64,000 nt of DNA from Janthinobacterium sp. PC23-8 (GTDB lineage: Bacteria > Pseudomonadota > Gammaproteobacteria > Burkholderiales > Burkholderiaceae_D): contig NZ_NJGY01000003.1 in assembly GCF_002250505.1 (NCBI RefSeq), forward strand, positions 149,977-213,976, written 5' to 3'. Made by a program: the position numbers and the translations under genes. Within the stretch, counting starts at the first letter, position 1, and each line of letters opens with the position of its first letter. Of the stretch, positions 10,694-19,634 are shown in pieces. The notes under the pieces were generated by a model. It had not been told where the DNA came from. It did not search any database and saw only the letters and a list, made by a program, of their open reading frames with translations.

Positions 10694-12007
10694 ATGAATC
10701 CGAAATTGCTGTTCTGGGTGCCCGCCGCGCTGCGCATGGCGCTGGCGCTGGTGGGTGTGGCCGTGGTGTGGTATCTGTTCGGCGCCACCTATGCGCTGGG
10801 CATCGCCTTTGTGCTGATGTCGATGATGGTGTTCGTGCAGTTGTCGTACCTGTTCCAGCTCAGTAACTGGCTGGACAACCCGGAAAGCGCCAGGCTGCCC
10901 GACGGCTGGGGCGCCTGGACCAGCATCTTCGCGCGCCTGTACCGCATGCGCCGCGATGACGAGAAGAACCAGAAGGAACTGACCGAATGGCTGGCACGTT
11001 TCCGCCAGGCCATGCATCTGCTGCCCGACGGCGTGGTCATCATGGACGACGTGCTGTTCCTCGAATGGTGCAACCCTGCCGCCGAGAAACACCTGGGCCT
11101 GACGCAGGAGCGCGACAAGGGCATGCGCGTCACCAACCTGATCCGCAGCCCCGAGTTCATGGATTACATCATCCTGGGCCGCTACGACCAGCCGCTGACG
11201 ATCACCTTCCGCAACCGCAAGCTGATCGTGCAGATCATCCCGTTTGAAAACCGCCGCCAGATTCTCGTCACGCACGACGTGACGGAAAACGAACGCCTCG
11301 AACGCATGCGGCGCGACTTTATCGCCAATGCCTCGCACGAACTGCGCACGCCGCTGACGGTGATCGTGGGCTTCCTGGAAATTGCCACCGAACTGGACCT
11401 GGACGCCACCACGCGCGCCGCGCATATCAAGCTGATGACGGAGCAGGGCCACCGCATGCAGCACCTGATCGAGGACATGCTGACCCTGTCGCGCCTGGAA
11501 TCGGTCGACTATCCGCTGCGGCCGGAACCGGTGGATGTCAAGAAACTGATGCAGCAGGTGGCGCGCGACGCCAAGGCTTTGTCGGGTGGCAAGCATGATA
11601 TCAAGCTCGATTTCAAGGGCCCTGACGTGCTGGGCAGTTACGACGAGCTTTACAGCGCCTTCGGCAACCTGGCCTCGAACGCCGTGCGCTACACGCCGGC
11701 TGGCGGCAGCATCACCCTGCGCTGGCAGGACGGCCCGGCCGGTCCGCAATTTATCGCGCAAGATACCGGCATCGGTATCAGCCGGGAGCATATTTCGCGG
11801 CTGACCGAGCGTTTCTACCGCGTCGACAAGAGCCGCTCGCGCGAAACCCAGGGCACGGGCCTGGGCCTGGCCATCGTCAAGCACGTGCTGCTGCGCCACG
11901 GCGGCACCCTGGCCATCCAGTCCGACACCGACAAGGGCAGCAGCTTTATCGTCAGCATGCCCAAATCCGTCGTCACGCCCGTGCAAGGCGAGTTGCTGGC
12001 CAAGTAA
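10694..12007 (+). CDS. phoR: Phosphate regulon sensor histidine kinase PhoR
   Basis: Membrane histidine kinase, 437 residues. Two N-terminal membrane segments (about 8-60) lack a large periplasmic domain, as in other PhoR proteins, so sensing goes through PstSCAB-PhoU. A PAS domain follows (about 95-200), then the HisKA helix with the phosphoacceptor motif RRDFIANASHELRTPLTVI, the N box (LASNAVRYTPAGG) and the G1/F/G2 boxes (AQDTGIGISREHISRLTERF, GTGLGLAIVKHVL). It is the last gene of the pst-pho operon. Confidence 0.96.
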   Translation: MNPKLLFWVPAALRMALALVGVAVVWYLFGATYALGIAFVLMSMMVFVQLSYLFQLSNWLDNPESARLPDGWGAWTSIFARLYRMRRDDEKNQKELTEWLARFRQAMHLLPDGVVIMDDVLFLEWCNPAAEKHLGLTQERDKGMRVTNLIRSPEFMDYIILGRYDQPLTITFRNRKLIVQIIPFENRRQILVTHDVTENERLERMRRDFIANASHELRTPLTVIVGFLEIATELDLDATTRAAHIKLMTEQGHRMQHLIEDMLTLSRLESVDYPLRPEPVDVKKLMQQVARDAKALSGGKHDIKLDFKGPDVLGSYDELYSAFGNLASNAVRYTPAGGSITLRWQDGPAGPQFIAQDTGIGISREHISRLTERFYRVDKSRSRETQGTGLGLAIVKHVLLRHGGTLAIQSDTDKGSSFIVSMPKSVVTPVQGELLAK

Positions 12008-12059
12008 GGCGGCCACACCGCTGCACCGTGCAAGCCGGGAAAGTCGTTACAATCAGTAC

Positions 12060-13256
12060 ATGACTTTACCCAATGCTTCCTTTCGCCACGCCAATGCCCA
12101 GCAACTGGCGCTCGCCTTGACGGCCGCGCGGCGCCATACCCTGGCGCTGTTCGACTGCTACGCCCAGGCCGGTTACGACCTCGTTTCCCGCGTACCGCAG
12201 GTACCTGAAATCACGCCGCCGCTCTGGCAGTTGGGCAATATCGCCTGGTTTGCCGAGTGGTTCATCATGCGCGAAGCGCCTTCCAGCCATCCGGCCGACG
12301 CTCTCTACAATGGGCTATTGACCCGCGGCGACGACCTGTTCGACGCCAATCTGGTGGCGCACCGCGCGCGCTGGAATCTCGACTTGCCCGCCACCGGCGC
12401 CGTGCGCATGTATGCCCGTGAAGTGCTGGACCGCGTGCTCGACAAGCTGTCGCGCGCCGCCAATCTCGACAGCGCTCTGTATCCGTACCGGCTGGCGCTG
12501 GCCCATGAAGACCTGTGTGGGGAAACCATGCTGGCCGGCCTGCAATGGCTGGGTGTGGACCTGCCTGCCGGCTTGCTGGAACGCGGCCCGGTGCCGGCCA
12601 GCGGCGGCCAGATCGCGTTTCCGGGCGGCAGCATCGCGCTCGGTTCCAGGCTTGACGCCGGCTTTGCGTTCGACAACGAGTGCCCGCCGCAAGCCTGTTA
12701 CGTGCCGCCGTTTGCCATCGACAGCGCGCCCGTGAGCAACGCCCAGTTTGCCGACTTCGTGCTCGACGGCGGCTACCAGAACCGCCAGTTCTGGAGCGTG
12801 GCCGGCAGCGCCTGGCTGATGCGCCAGGAGCGTTCTTCTCCGCTGTACTGGCAGCGCGACGCCCGCCAGTGGCGCACCCGGCGTTTTGGCCAGCCGGCCA
12901 TCTTGCCGCCGCACCAAGCCGTGCGCCATGTCAATCTGTACGAGGCGCAAGCCTATTGCGCGTGGATCGGACGCCGCCTGGCGACTGAAGCCGAATGGGA
13001 GTATGCTGCCACCTCTGGCCACCCGCTGTTTCAGTGGGGCCAGGTGTGGGAATGGACGGCGACGCCGTTCGAGCCGTATCCGGGCTTCGTGCCTGGCGCA
13101 TGGCGCGAATATTCGGCGCCATGGTTCATGCACCACCAGGTCTTGCGCGGCGCCTCGTTTGCCACGCCGGCCAGGCTGGTCGCGCCGCAGATGCGCGCCT
13201 TCCAGGACCCCGAACGCGTCCATGGTTTTACTGGCCTGCGCACCTGCTCCTGGTAA
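12060..13256 (+). CDS. EgtB/SenA-like protein (DinB-type plus FGE-sulfatase domain) with altered iron-ligand positions
   Basis: A 398-residue protein with the architecture of ergothioneine/selenoneine sulfoxide synthases: an N-terminal DinB-like four-helix domain (about 15-175) and a C-terminal formylglycine-enzyme-like domain (about 190-398; GGSIALGSR, NLYEAQAYCAWIGRRLATEA, GQVWEWTATPFEPYPGF, VLRGASFATP). In EgtB, iron is held by three His in W.L.H and HxxxH motifs. Here the aligned segments are PLWQLGNIAWF (Asn60) and LAHEDLCGETML (His149, Cys153), so two of the three positions are changed. No egtD, senB or senC is adjacent. A TACAAT hexamer ends 6 bp before the ATG and there is no ribosome site, so the transcript may be leaderless, or the gene may be read through from phoR. 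The activity is uncertain. Confidence 0.75.
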   Translation: MTLPNASFRHANAQQLALALTAARRHTLALFDCYAQAGYDLVSRVPQVPEITPPLWQLGNIAWFAEWFIMREAPSSHPADALYNGLLTRGDDLFDANLVAHRARWNLDLPATGAVRMYAREVLDRVLDKLSRAANLDSALYPYRLALAHEDLCGETMLAGLQWLGVDLPAGLLERGPVPASGGQIAFPGGSIALGSRLDAGFAFDNECPPQACYVPPFAIDSAPVSNAQFADFVLDGGYQNRQFWSVAGSAWLMRQERSSPLYWQRDARQWRTRRFGQPAILPPHQAVRHVNLYEAQAYCAWIGRRLATEAEWEYAATSGHPLFQWGQVWEWTATPFEPYPGFVPGAWREYSAPWFMHHQVLRGASFATPARLVAPQMRAFQDPERVHGFTGLRTCSW

Positions 13257-13295
13257 AGTTTCACCACCACCGGGCACCATCACACAGGATTTCTT

Positions 13296-15230
13296 TTGAG
13301 TATAGATAACACCGCGCAATTTGCGCCCAAGCGCATCACGCCCACCAGCGAGCAGATTGCCATCCAGACGGCGCAGAAAAAAGTCGTGCTGATCGACGCC
13401 AACGCGGGCGCCGCGAAAACCACCACGCTGGCGCTGCGCCTGGCCGAAGCGCTGCACCGGGGCCGCCCGCCCGAGCGCATGCTGGCGCTGGTCTTTACGG
13501 AGGCGGCGCGCGTGGCCTTGCGCCAGCGCCTGCTGGAAATCGGCGTGCCGCTGGGCGTGGTCAAGCGCTTGAGCATCACCACCTTTGACGCCTTTGCGAC
13601 CCAGGTGCTGCGCCAGCTCGAAGGCGTGCAGATGGCCTTCCTGCGCAGCGACGAAGAGCTGCGGCCCGTGGCCTGGGAAGCCCTGGCAGTGGTGTCCGAG
13701 AAATATGCCCACCGCTATCCGCTGGAAGTCAACACCACCAATGCGGCGATTGCCGAGTTCCTGAAACTGCAGCTGCGCACCAAGGCCAGGCTGGATTTCC
13801 AGGCGCCCGACTTCGACAGCAATACGCTGGAAGACAATCTGGAGATGCTGGGCATGTCGCGCACGCATTATCTGTGGCTGCGCGAATACGAAGCCTTGCG
13901 CGGCGCCGATACGGGCGAGATCGCGTTCCGCGCGCCGTTTGACGCCACCTACGACCTGGTGCGCATGCTGGGCGACGACGAGCCGCTGCGCCAGCAATTG
14001 CCGGCCTACCAGATTATCGTCGCCGATGAATTGCACGACCTGAACGAAGCGTCATTCCGCCTCCTGACCATGCTGATACGGCGTGGCAATGCTTTTTTCT
14101 GTGGCGCCGGCGACAAGGACCAGGTGATCTACACCTGGTCGGGCGCCGATCACCGCTTCCTGCGCCAGCGTTTCGAACAGGAGTTCCCGTCCTTGCAGCG
14201 CATGCCGCTGACGGCGTCCTACCGCTACGGCACCGAACTGGCCCAGGCCGTGGGGGCATTGAAAAACAAGGCCAGCGTGTCGGCCCTGGCGCGCGCCACG
14301 CCGGTCGAGGTGCTGTACTACGACCACACCCAGCCGCAAGCGTGCAGCGCCCAGCTGATCGCCGCGCTCGAGCATGCGCAGGCGGGCACCACGGCGATTT
14401 TGCTGCGCGACCGCGACCAGGCGATTCGCGTGGAAACGGCACTGTTCCAGAGCGGCATCGCCTACGGCCTGGTCGACATGAACAGCTATCTGCTGAACCA
14501 GGAAGTGCTGATGCTGCGCGGCATGGTCGCGATGGCCCGCAAGGACTTGCACGCGATCACGAGCGGCCCGCGCCGCGGCGAGATCCTCGAGGCCCTGGTG
14601 GCCTTCGCGGAAATCCCTTTTACGCGCGCCCAATTGCAGCAAGCCAGGACCGATGTCGCCAACTACCCGGAATTGCTGGAAGGTTTTTTGAGCAACCAGC
14701 TGGGCAAGTCGACCAACCAGGACAAGGCGGCCTTGACCCTGGCCGCCGTCGAGTATCTGCGTGATTTGCCGCCGGACGCGCCGGCCGGCCCTGCCTTGCA
14801 GCATGTCTTTGCCATGCTGCAGCTGGAACAGACGGCGCGCCGCATCTATGTCGACCCGGCCCAGGCGAGGGTGGTGGCGCGCTCCCTGCACGGTTTTATC
14901 GCCGTCTGCACGGAGGCCGGTGTGGCCGTGGACGGCTTTGCCGGCTGGCTCGGCGAGATGGAAGAGGCCGTGACGGTGTCAACCGGCAAGGCCAAACTGG
15001 TCATCGCCTGTATCGACCAGATCAAGGGCCTGGAATACAACCATGTGATCCTGCCTTATCTGGCGGTCGACGAATTCCCACGCAGCAAGTCCGATCCGCT
15101 GGAAGAGGAAAACCGTTTTTATGTGGCCGCCACCCGCGCGCGTGACCGCCTGACGATCCTGACGCCGCAAGACCTGGCCTATCAAAGCCGCTATATCGCC
15201 GTGCTGCCGCCAGCGACGCGCAAACGCTGA
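13296..15230 (+). CDS. UvrD/Rep-type superfamily 1 helicase with variant P-loop
   Basis: A 644-residue SF1 helicase-like protein. Motif I reads LIDANAGAAKTTTLALRLAE, where Ala40 replaces the usual Gly before Lys41. Motif II is VADELHDLN (residues 243-249), with His in place of the usual Gln. Motif III is CGAGDKDQVIYTWSGAD, motif IV is MPLTASYRYGTELA, motif V is QIKGLEYNHVILPYLA, and motif VI is EEENRFYVAATRARDRLTIL. The frame starts at TTG (13296) with AGGA 6 bp upstream; no earlier Met fits. Lys and Thr of the P-loop remain, so ATPase activity is plausible. It is shorter than UvrD (about 720 aa). It follows the EgtB-like gene by 39 bp. No specific repair role can be assigned. Confidence 0.8.
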   Translation: MSIDNTAQFAPKRITPTSEQIAIQTAQKKVVLIDANAGAAKTTTLALRLAEALHRGRPPERMLALVFTEAARVALRQRLLEIGVPLGVVKRLSITTFDAFATQVLRQLEGVQMAFLRSDEELRPVAWEALAVVSEKYAHRYPLEVNTTNAAIAEFLKLQLRTKARLDFQAPDFDSNTLEDNLEMLGMSRTHYLWLREYEALRGADTGEIAFRAPFDATYDLVRMLGDDEPLRQQLPAYQIIVADELHDLNEASFRLLTMLIRRGNAFFCGAGDKDQVIYTWSGADHRFLRQRFEQEFPSLQRMPLTASYRYGTELAQAVGALKNKASVSALARATPVEVLYYDHTQPQACSAQLIAALEHAQAGTTAILLRDRDQAIRVETALFQSGIAYGLVDMNSYLLNQEVLMLRGMVAMARKDLHAITSGPRRGEILEALVAFAEIPFTRAQLQQARTDVANYPELLEGFLSNQLGKSTNQDKAALTLAAVEYLRDLPPDAPAGPALQHVFAMLQLEQTARRIYVDPAQARVVARSLHGFIAVCTEAGVAVDGFAGWLGEMEEAVTVSTGKAKLVIACIDQIKGLEYNHVILPYLAVDEFPRSKSDPLEEENRFYVAATRARDRLTILTPQDLAYQSRYIAVLPPATRKR

Positions 15231-15335
15231 TTGTTGCTGTGCCTGCATAAATCCTTTGCCGCGCCAGGGCTGTTTGTGTCATGGACTGCGGCGCATACTG
15301 CTTGGCTCTGATTGACAGCAAACAAGGAGCAAACC

Positions 15336-16235
15336 ATGAAAGTATTTCTGACAGGTGCAGCGGGTTTTATCGGCAGTTCCATCGCCCAAGGACTGGTTGC
15401 CGCCGGCCACCAGGTGATAGGCCTGGTGCGCAAGCCGGAACAAATAGCCGAACTGGCCGGCATCGGCGTGCAGGGCGTGGTCGGTACCCTGGACGACCGC
15501 GAACTGATCATCGAGCAGGCGAGGGCGGCCGACGCCGTCATCAATGCGGCCAGCAGCGACCATCGCGGCGCGGTGGAAGCGATCATCGAGGCGCTGGCCG
15601 GCAGCAACAAGCCTTATCTGCACACCAGCGGCTCGTCCATCGTCGGTGATGCGTCCGGCGGCGAGGGCAGCGAACATATTTACCACGAAGGCAACTTGCC
15701 GCAGCCGACCGCCGACAAGGCTGCCCGCGTCGCCATCGACGACCTGGTATTGGCCAGCGCCAGCGCCGGCGTGCGCGCCAGCGTGCTGTGCAATACCCTG
15801 ATCTATGGCCACGGCGCCTTGCCGCGCGACAGCGTGCAACTGCCGCGCCTGCTCAAGCAGGCACGCAAGAGCGGCATCGTGCGCCATGTGGGGCCGGGCC
15901 GCAACATCTGGTCGAACGTGCATATCGACGATGTGGTGGCGCTGTATCTGCTGGCGCTGGAAAACTCGCCCCCTGGTACCTTTTACTTTGTCGAGTCTGG
16001 CGAAGCGGCGTTCCGCGACATGACGGCGGCCATGGCCGAAGCATTGAAACTGGGTCCGGCGCAGGACTGGCCGCTGCCGGAGGCGATTGCCGAGTGGGGC
16101 TACGAGATGGCCTCGTATGGCCTCGGTTCCAATAGCCGCGTGCGTGGCGAACGGGCCCGCGCCCTGGGCTGGAAGCCGGCGGGACCGAGCGTGCTGGACT
16201 GGATCGCCGACGATATGCTCAAGCCACCTTATTGA
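15336..16235 (+). CDS. NAD(P)-dependent epimerase/dehydratase family protein
   Basis: An extended short-chain dehydrogenase-like protein of 299 residues with an N-terminal Rossmann fold: MKVFLTGAAGFIGSSIAQGL contains GxxGxxG. Later segments (LHTSGSSIVGD, NVHIDDVVALYLLALE, FYFVESGEAAFRDM) match the NAD-dependent epimerase family, but the usual YxxxK pair is not evident at the expected place, so it may act as a reductase-like or isomerase-like member, or be divergent. AAGGAG lies 6 bp before the chosen ATG; a longer TTG reading at 15312 is less likely. Substrate unknown. Confidence 0.8.
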   Translation: MKVFLTGAAGFIGSSIAQGLVAAGHQVIGLVRKPEQIAELAGIGVQGVVGTLDDRELIIEQARAADAVINAASSDHRGAVEAIIEALAGSNKPYLHTSGSSIVGDASGGEGSEHIYHEGNLPQPTADKAARVAIDDLVLASASAGVRASVLCNTLIYGHGALPRDSVQLPRLLKQARKSGIVRHVGPGRNIWSNVHIDDVVALYLLALENSPPGTFYFVESGEAAFRDMTAAMAEALKLGPAQDWPLPEAIAEWGYEMASYGLGSNSRVRGERARALGWKPAGPSVLDWIADDMLKPPY

Positions 16236-16629
16236 TACAGATCAGAAAGCGGGCGCTATGTGCGCTGGCGAACGGTGCGCGGCGCTGATTACGGTTATGA
16301 TGGCAACGCTTCGGTTGAGGCGCACTGCCGTGAAGTTGGCGGCATGTTCGATCTACCAGCAGGTCAGCCGGTCGCCTCAAGGATCGGCACCAGTTTCCAG
16401 CACGTCGATGGTGGCGACAAGTGGCATTGCGAGTATCACTTTCTGCGGCGTTCGTTTTGAATTTGTTGTGATAATGACCCCTTCAGGGCCGGCTCAGCCG
16501 GCCTTTTTTTGTGCTTCCTTTCCGTCCTTTCCGCCATTCACCGATTCCCTTCCGCCATTGGCCGAACCGGCATTTCCTTTTCCCGCGCCACCGCGTATCT
16601 TTACGATCAACCAACAACCCGGGGGTCTC
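16236..16629. other. Gene-poor gap
   Basis: No convincing gene. A GTG frame at 16260-16460 (66 codons) ends 25 bp before the terminator and could be a small unrecognised protein, but it has no ribosome site or family resemblance. The only clear element is the terminator at 16486-16510. Confidence 0.4.
16486..16510 (+). terminator. Intrinsic terminator
   Basis: GGCCGGC (16487-16493), loop TCA, GCCGGCC (16497-16503), then a run of seven T. This is a textbook Rho-independent terminator that separates the epimerase-like gene from the LiaF-like operon. Confidence 0.9.
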
Positions 16630-17013
16630 GTGAAACATGAACAAGCTTATTGGCGCCGCACCCAGCTGCTGTGGGGCGTGCTGCTCATTGTCGTCGGCGC
16701 CGTCTTCCTGCTCGACCGGCTGGACATCATCTACCTGCGCCACTATCGCCAGCTATGGCATTATTGGCCCGTGATCATGGTGCTGTTCGGCATCAACAAA
16801 CTGGTGGCGCCGGTCTCGGCCAAACAGGTTCTGAGCGGCCTGTGGCTGATCTTTTTTGCCGCCTGGTGGTATGTGTCTTACGAGGAACTGTGGAACCTCA
16901 GTTTCTACAACAGCTGGCCCGCCTTGCTGATCGCCTGGGGCCTGGGGCTGGTGCTGGAACCCTTGCTGAACAAACACTTCATGGCCTACCGGGAGTCCGA
17001 GCATGAAAAATAA
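16630..17013 (+). CDS. Small multi-pass membrane protein with LiaI/LiaF-type transmembrane repeat
   Basis: A 127-residue membrane protein with about four hydrophobic helices. The segment LLWGVLLIVVGAVFLLDRL followed by a WPVIMVLFGINKLV helix is the DUF5668/LiaF transmembrane pattern, repeated here at lower similarity (SGLWLIFFAAWW, SWPALLIAWGLGLVLEPLL). The start is GTG at 16630; no Met fits upstream. Its 3' end overlaps the next gene, which carries the same membrane repeat, so the two are translationally linked. A cell-envelope stress sensing role is inferred from LiaF relatives and the downstream two-component genes. Confidence 0.75.
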   Translation: MKHEQAYWRRTQLLWGVLLIVVGAVFLLDRLDIIYLRHYRQLWHYWPVIMVLFGINKLVAPVSAKQVLSGLWLIFFAAWWYVSYEELWNLSFYNSWPALLIAWGLGLVLEPLLNKHFMAYRESEHEK

Positions 17014-17803
17014 ACCATTGCCCGATTCGCCCTCGCAGATCATCCTCGGCGTGCTGGTGATTGGCCTGGGACTGGTGTTCCTGCTCGATAACCTCGGCTT
17101 GATCAGCGTGCGCTATACCTTCCGTTTCTGGCCCACCATCCTGATCATCTTCGGCTTGCTGAAAATTGCGCAAAGCCGTACCCGTTCCGGCTATGTGCTC
17201 GGCGGCTTGCTGGTCTTGCTGGGCGCGACCTGGACCTTCCGCGCCATGGGCCTGTTCTATATCAGCTGGAACATGCTGTGGCCGCTAGTGATTATCGGCA
17301 TCGGTATTGCCGTGGTGACCAAGTCGCTGCCCGGCGCCCGGCAACGCCAGCGCCGCCAGCGCTTTTCTGCACGACAGGAAGGCGCTGCACAACCTGACTC
17401 GTTTGGCCAGGCCCGCCATGGCGCCGTGTCGCTGGACAAGGCGGCAGCGCCCGATGCCAACGGGCAGGTGGACGATGACAGCATCATTGAAGTGTCGGCC
17501 ATTCTCGGCGGCTTCGTGCGGCGCGTGTCGTCGCAGCGTTTTCGCGGCGGCGACATCAATGTGATCATGGCCGGCTGCGAGATCGACCTGCGCCAGGCTT
17601 CGATCGAAGGCGAAGCCGTGTTGAATGTCTTCGCCCTGTGCGGCGGCATCACCATCAAGGTGCCGCCCGACTGGAGCGTGATCCTGCAAGGCACGCCCAT
17701 CCTGGGCGGCTTCGAAGAAAAGACCATCGTGCCGCCGCACCAGCTCAAGCGCCTGTATGTGATCGGCTACGCCGTGATGGGTGGCCTGGAAGTGCGCAAC
17801 TAG
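17003..17803 (+). CDS. LiaF-like membrane protein with C-terminal envelope-stress domain
   Basis: A 266-residue protein. The N-terminal half has about four membrane helices with the LiaI/LiaF repeat (ILGVLVIGLGLVFLLDNLGL, FRFWPTILIIFGLLKI). A basic linker (RQRQRRQRF) leads to a soluble C-terminal domain (about 160-266) with IEVSAILGGFVRRVSSQRFRGGDINVIMAGCEIDLRQA, the pattern of the cell-wall-active antibiotics response domain (DUF2154/LiaF C-terminal). In Bacillus, LiaF holds the LiaRS system off; here the partners would be the following LytS-type kinase and LytTR regulator. It overlaps the previous gene by 11 bp. Confidence 0.8.
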   Translation: MKNKPLPDSPSQIILGVLVIGLGLVFLLDNLGLISVRYTFRFWPTILIIFGLLKIAQSRTRSGYVLGGLLVLLGATWTFRAMGLFYISWNMLWPLVIIGIGIAVVTKSLPGARQRQRRQRFSARQEGAAQPDSFGQARHGAVSLDKAAAPDANGQVDDDSIIEVSAILGGFVRRVSSQRFRGGDINVIMAGCEIDLRQASIEGEAVLNVFALCGGITIKVPPDWSVILQGTPILGGFEEKTIVPPHQLKRLYVIGYAVMGGLEVRN

Positions 17804-17816
17804 GCCCGCCGCCAGG

Positions 17817-18893
17817 ATGAGCGCAGCTTTGTCGAGACGGCGCGCCGCCGTGGTGGCGGCTCTGGTGTGCCTGGCGCTGGGGCTGGCGCTGGCCTTCGTG
17901 CTGTCGCGCTCGGCGCCCGTGCCGTGGATCAATGCCGCGTTGCTGGTGGTGCCGGCAACCCTGGTGTACGCCATCGGTACGGGCTTTTCCACCTTTTACC
18001 TGTGCCGCGCCTATCCGCTCAACGGCCGCCACCCTGTCGCGATTCTCGGCGTGATGCTGGTGGCGGCCCTGTTTGCGGGCTTGCTATGGGCGACCCTGCT
18101 GCAATTCATGAATAGCCTCAGCCTGCTGCCGGAAGTGCCGTGGCTGGGCGTGCCTTTGGGGCAGGGCTCGCTGCTGCTGTTTTTTGGCCTGGGCGTCCTG
18201 CTGTACTGCCTGGCCGGCGCCGTGCATTATCTGCTGCTCGAATTCGTGCGCGCCAGGATGGCCGAGCAGCGCGGGCTGGAAGCGCGGCTGATGGCGCAGC
18301 AAGCCCAGCTGCGTATGTTGCGCACCCAGATCGATCCGCATTTTTTGTTCAACAGCCTGAACTCCATCAGCGCGCTGACGTCCATCAATCCGGCGGGCGC
18401 GCGCACCATGACGGTGGAGCTGGCCAGTTTCTTCCGCCAAAGCCTGAGCCTGGAAGCGCACAAGCACATTACCGTGGTGCAGGAACTGGTGCTGATCCGC
18501 CATTTCCTGGCGATCGAGCAGGTGCGCTTCGGCGAACGCCTGCGGGTGGCATTTGCCATCGACGAGGCGGCGCTGGCTTGTCTGTTGCCGCCGATGCTGA
18601 TACAGCCACTGGTGGAAAACGCCGTCAAGCATGGCATCTGCGGCCTGACCGACGGCGGCGTGATCGAGGTGGACGTGCAGCGTGTGGGCAGCCTGCTGCG
18701 CATACGGGTCGGCAACCCGGTCGAGCAGGAGGCGCTGTCGCCGCGCGGCAATGGCGTCGGCCTCGACAATGTACGCCAGCGCCTGCTGGGCGCCTATGGC
18801 CATGAAGCGAGCGTGCACTGGGCGCGCCAGGGCGATGGTTTTGAGGTAAACATAGCGATGCCGGCACAGACCGGTTCCACGGAGGAAGAATAA
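17817..18893 (+). CDS. LytS/YehU-type sensor histidine kinase
   Basis: A 358-residue membrane kinase of the HPK8 class. Four hydrophobic segments (about 9-130) precede a short coiled linker (MAEQRGLEARLMAQQAQLRM). The phosphoacceptor region is QIDPHFLFNSLNSISAL, the His_kinase family signature. The N box is IQPLVENAVKHGI and the G box is GNGVGLDNVRQRLLGAYG. ATG 17817 lies 13 bp after the LiaF-like stop. The next gene follows without a gap and encodes the cognate LytTR regulator. The signal is unknown; envelope state is a reasonable guess from the operon. Confidence 0.88.
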   Translation: MSAALSRRRAAVVAALVCLALGLALAFVLSRSAPVPWINAALLVVPATLVYAIGTGFSTFYLCRAYPLNGRHPVAILGVMLVAALFAGLLWATLLQFMNSLSLLPEVPWLGVPLGQGSLLLFFGLGVLLYCLAGAVHYLLLEFVRARMAEQRGLEARLMAQQAQLRMLRTQIDPHFLFNSLNSISALTSINPAGARTMTVELASFFRQSLSLEAHKHITVVQELVLIRHFLAIEQVRFGERLRVAFAIDEAALACLLPPMLIQPLVENAVKHGICGLTDGGVIEVDVQRVGSLLRIRVGNPVEQEALSPRGNGVGLDNVRQRLLGAYGHEASVHWARQGDGFEVNIAMPAQTGSTEEE

Positions 18894-19634
18894 ATGCAAG
18901 GCAAGATGCGGGTGGCCATCGTCGACGATGAAATGCTGGCGCGGGCCGTATTGCGCGAATACCTGTCGCGCCACGACGATGTCGAGATCGTGGCCGAATG
19001 CGCCAACGGCTTCGAGGCCGTCAAGGCCATCGCCGAGCTCGAGCCGGAACTGGTGTTTCTCGACATACAGATGCCCAGGCTCGATGGTTTTGAAGTGGCC
19101 GAACTGATCGGCGCGAAAACCCGCTGGATTTTTGTCACGGCCTATGACCAGTACGCATTGAAGGCCTTCGACTGCCATGCGCTCGATTATTTGTTGAAAC
19201 CCTACAGCGAGCAGCGCTTCGCGCAGGCGCTGGCCCATGCGCGCGCCCACCGTGCGCCGGCTGCGGGCCTGCAAACCGTGGTGCGGGAAGCGGCCACGCG
19301 TGTCGCGCCCCTGTCGCGCGTGTTGATACGCGACGGCGCTACAGTGCATGTGATCGCGGCGGCCAGCATCGCCTATATCGAGGCGCAGGACGATTACGTC
19401 AGCATTTGCGCCGACGGCAGGCGCTGGCTGAAAAGCCAGCGCCTGAGCGAACTCGAAGCCCAGCTCGACCCGCAGAAATTCCTGCGCGTGCACCGATCCT
19501 ACCTGCTCAATATCGACGGCATCAGCCGCATCGAGCCGGCCACCAGGGACAGCCATGTGGCCATCCTCAATGAGGGCACGCGCATTCCGGTGAGCAAATC
19601 AGGCTATCAAAAGCTCAGGCTGCTGGTCGGCTGA
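18894..19634 (+). CDS. LytTR-family response regulator
   Basis: A 246-residue response regulator. The receiver (about 5-120) has AIVDDEMLARAVLREYL, phosphoacceptor Asp in LVFLDIQMPRLDGFEV, Thr in WIFVTAYDQYALKAFD and Lys in ALDYLLKPYSEQRF. The C-terminal LytTR DNA-binding domain (about 140-246) contains IAYIEAQDDYVSICADG and FLRVHRSYLLNIDGISRIEP. The ATG directly follows the kinase stop (TAAATG), so the two are coupled. Its 3' end overlaps the convergent helicase gene by 20 bp. Confidence 0.92.
   Translation: MQGKMRVAIVDDEMLARAVLREYLSRHDDVEIVAECANGFEAVKAIAELEPELVFLDIQMPRLDGFEVAELIGAKTRWIFVTAYDQYALKAFDCHALDYLLKPYSEQRFAQALAHARAHRAPAAGLQTVVREAATRVAPLSRVLIRDGATVHVIAAASIAYIEAQDDYVSICADGRRWLKSQRLSELEAQLDPQKFLRVHRSYLLNIDGISRIEPATRDSHVAILNEGTRIPVSKSGYQKLRLLVG

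Noticed and set aside
16258..16460. Possible small gene before the LiaF-like operon
   Set aside because: No ribosome site, no signal peptide or family pattern in either frame; kept only as a remark in the gap entry.
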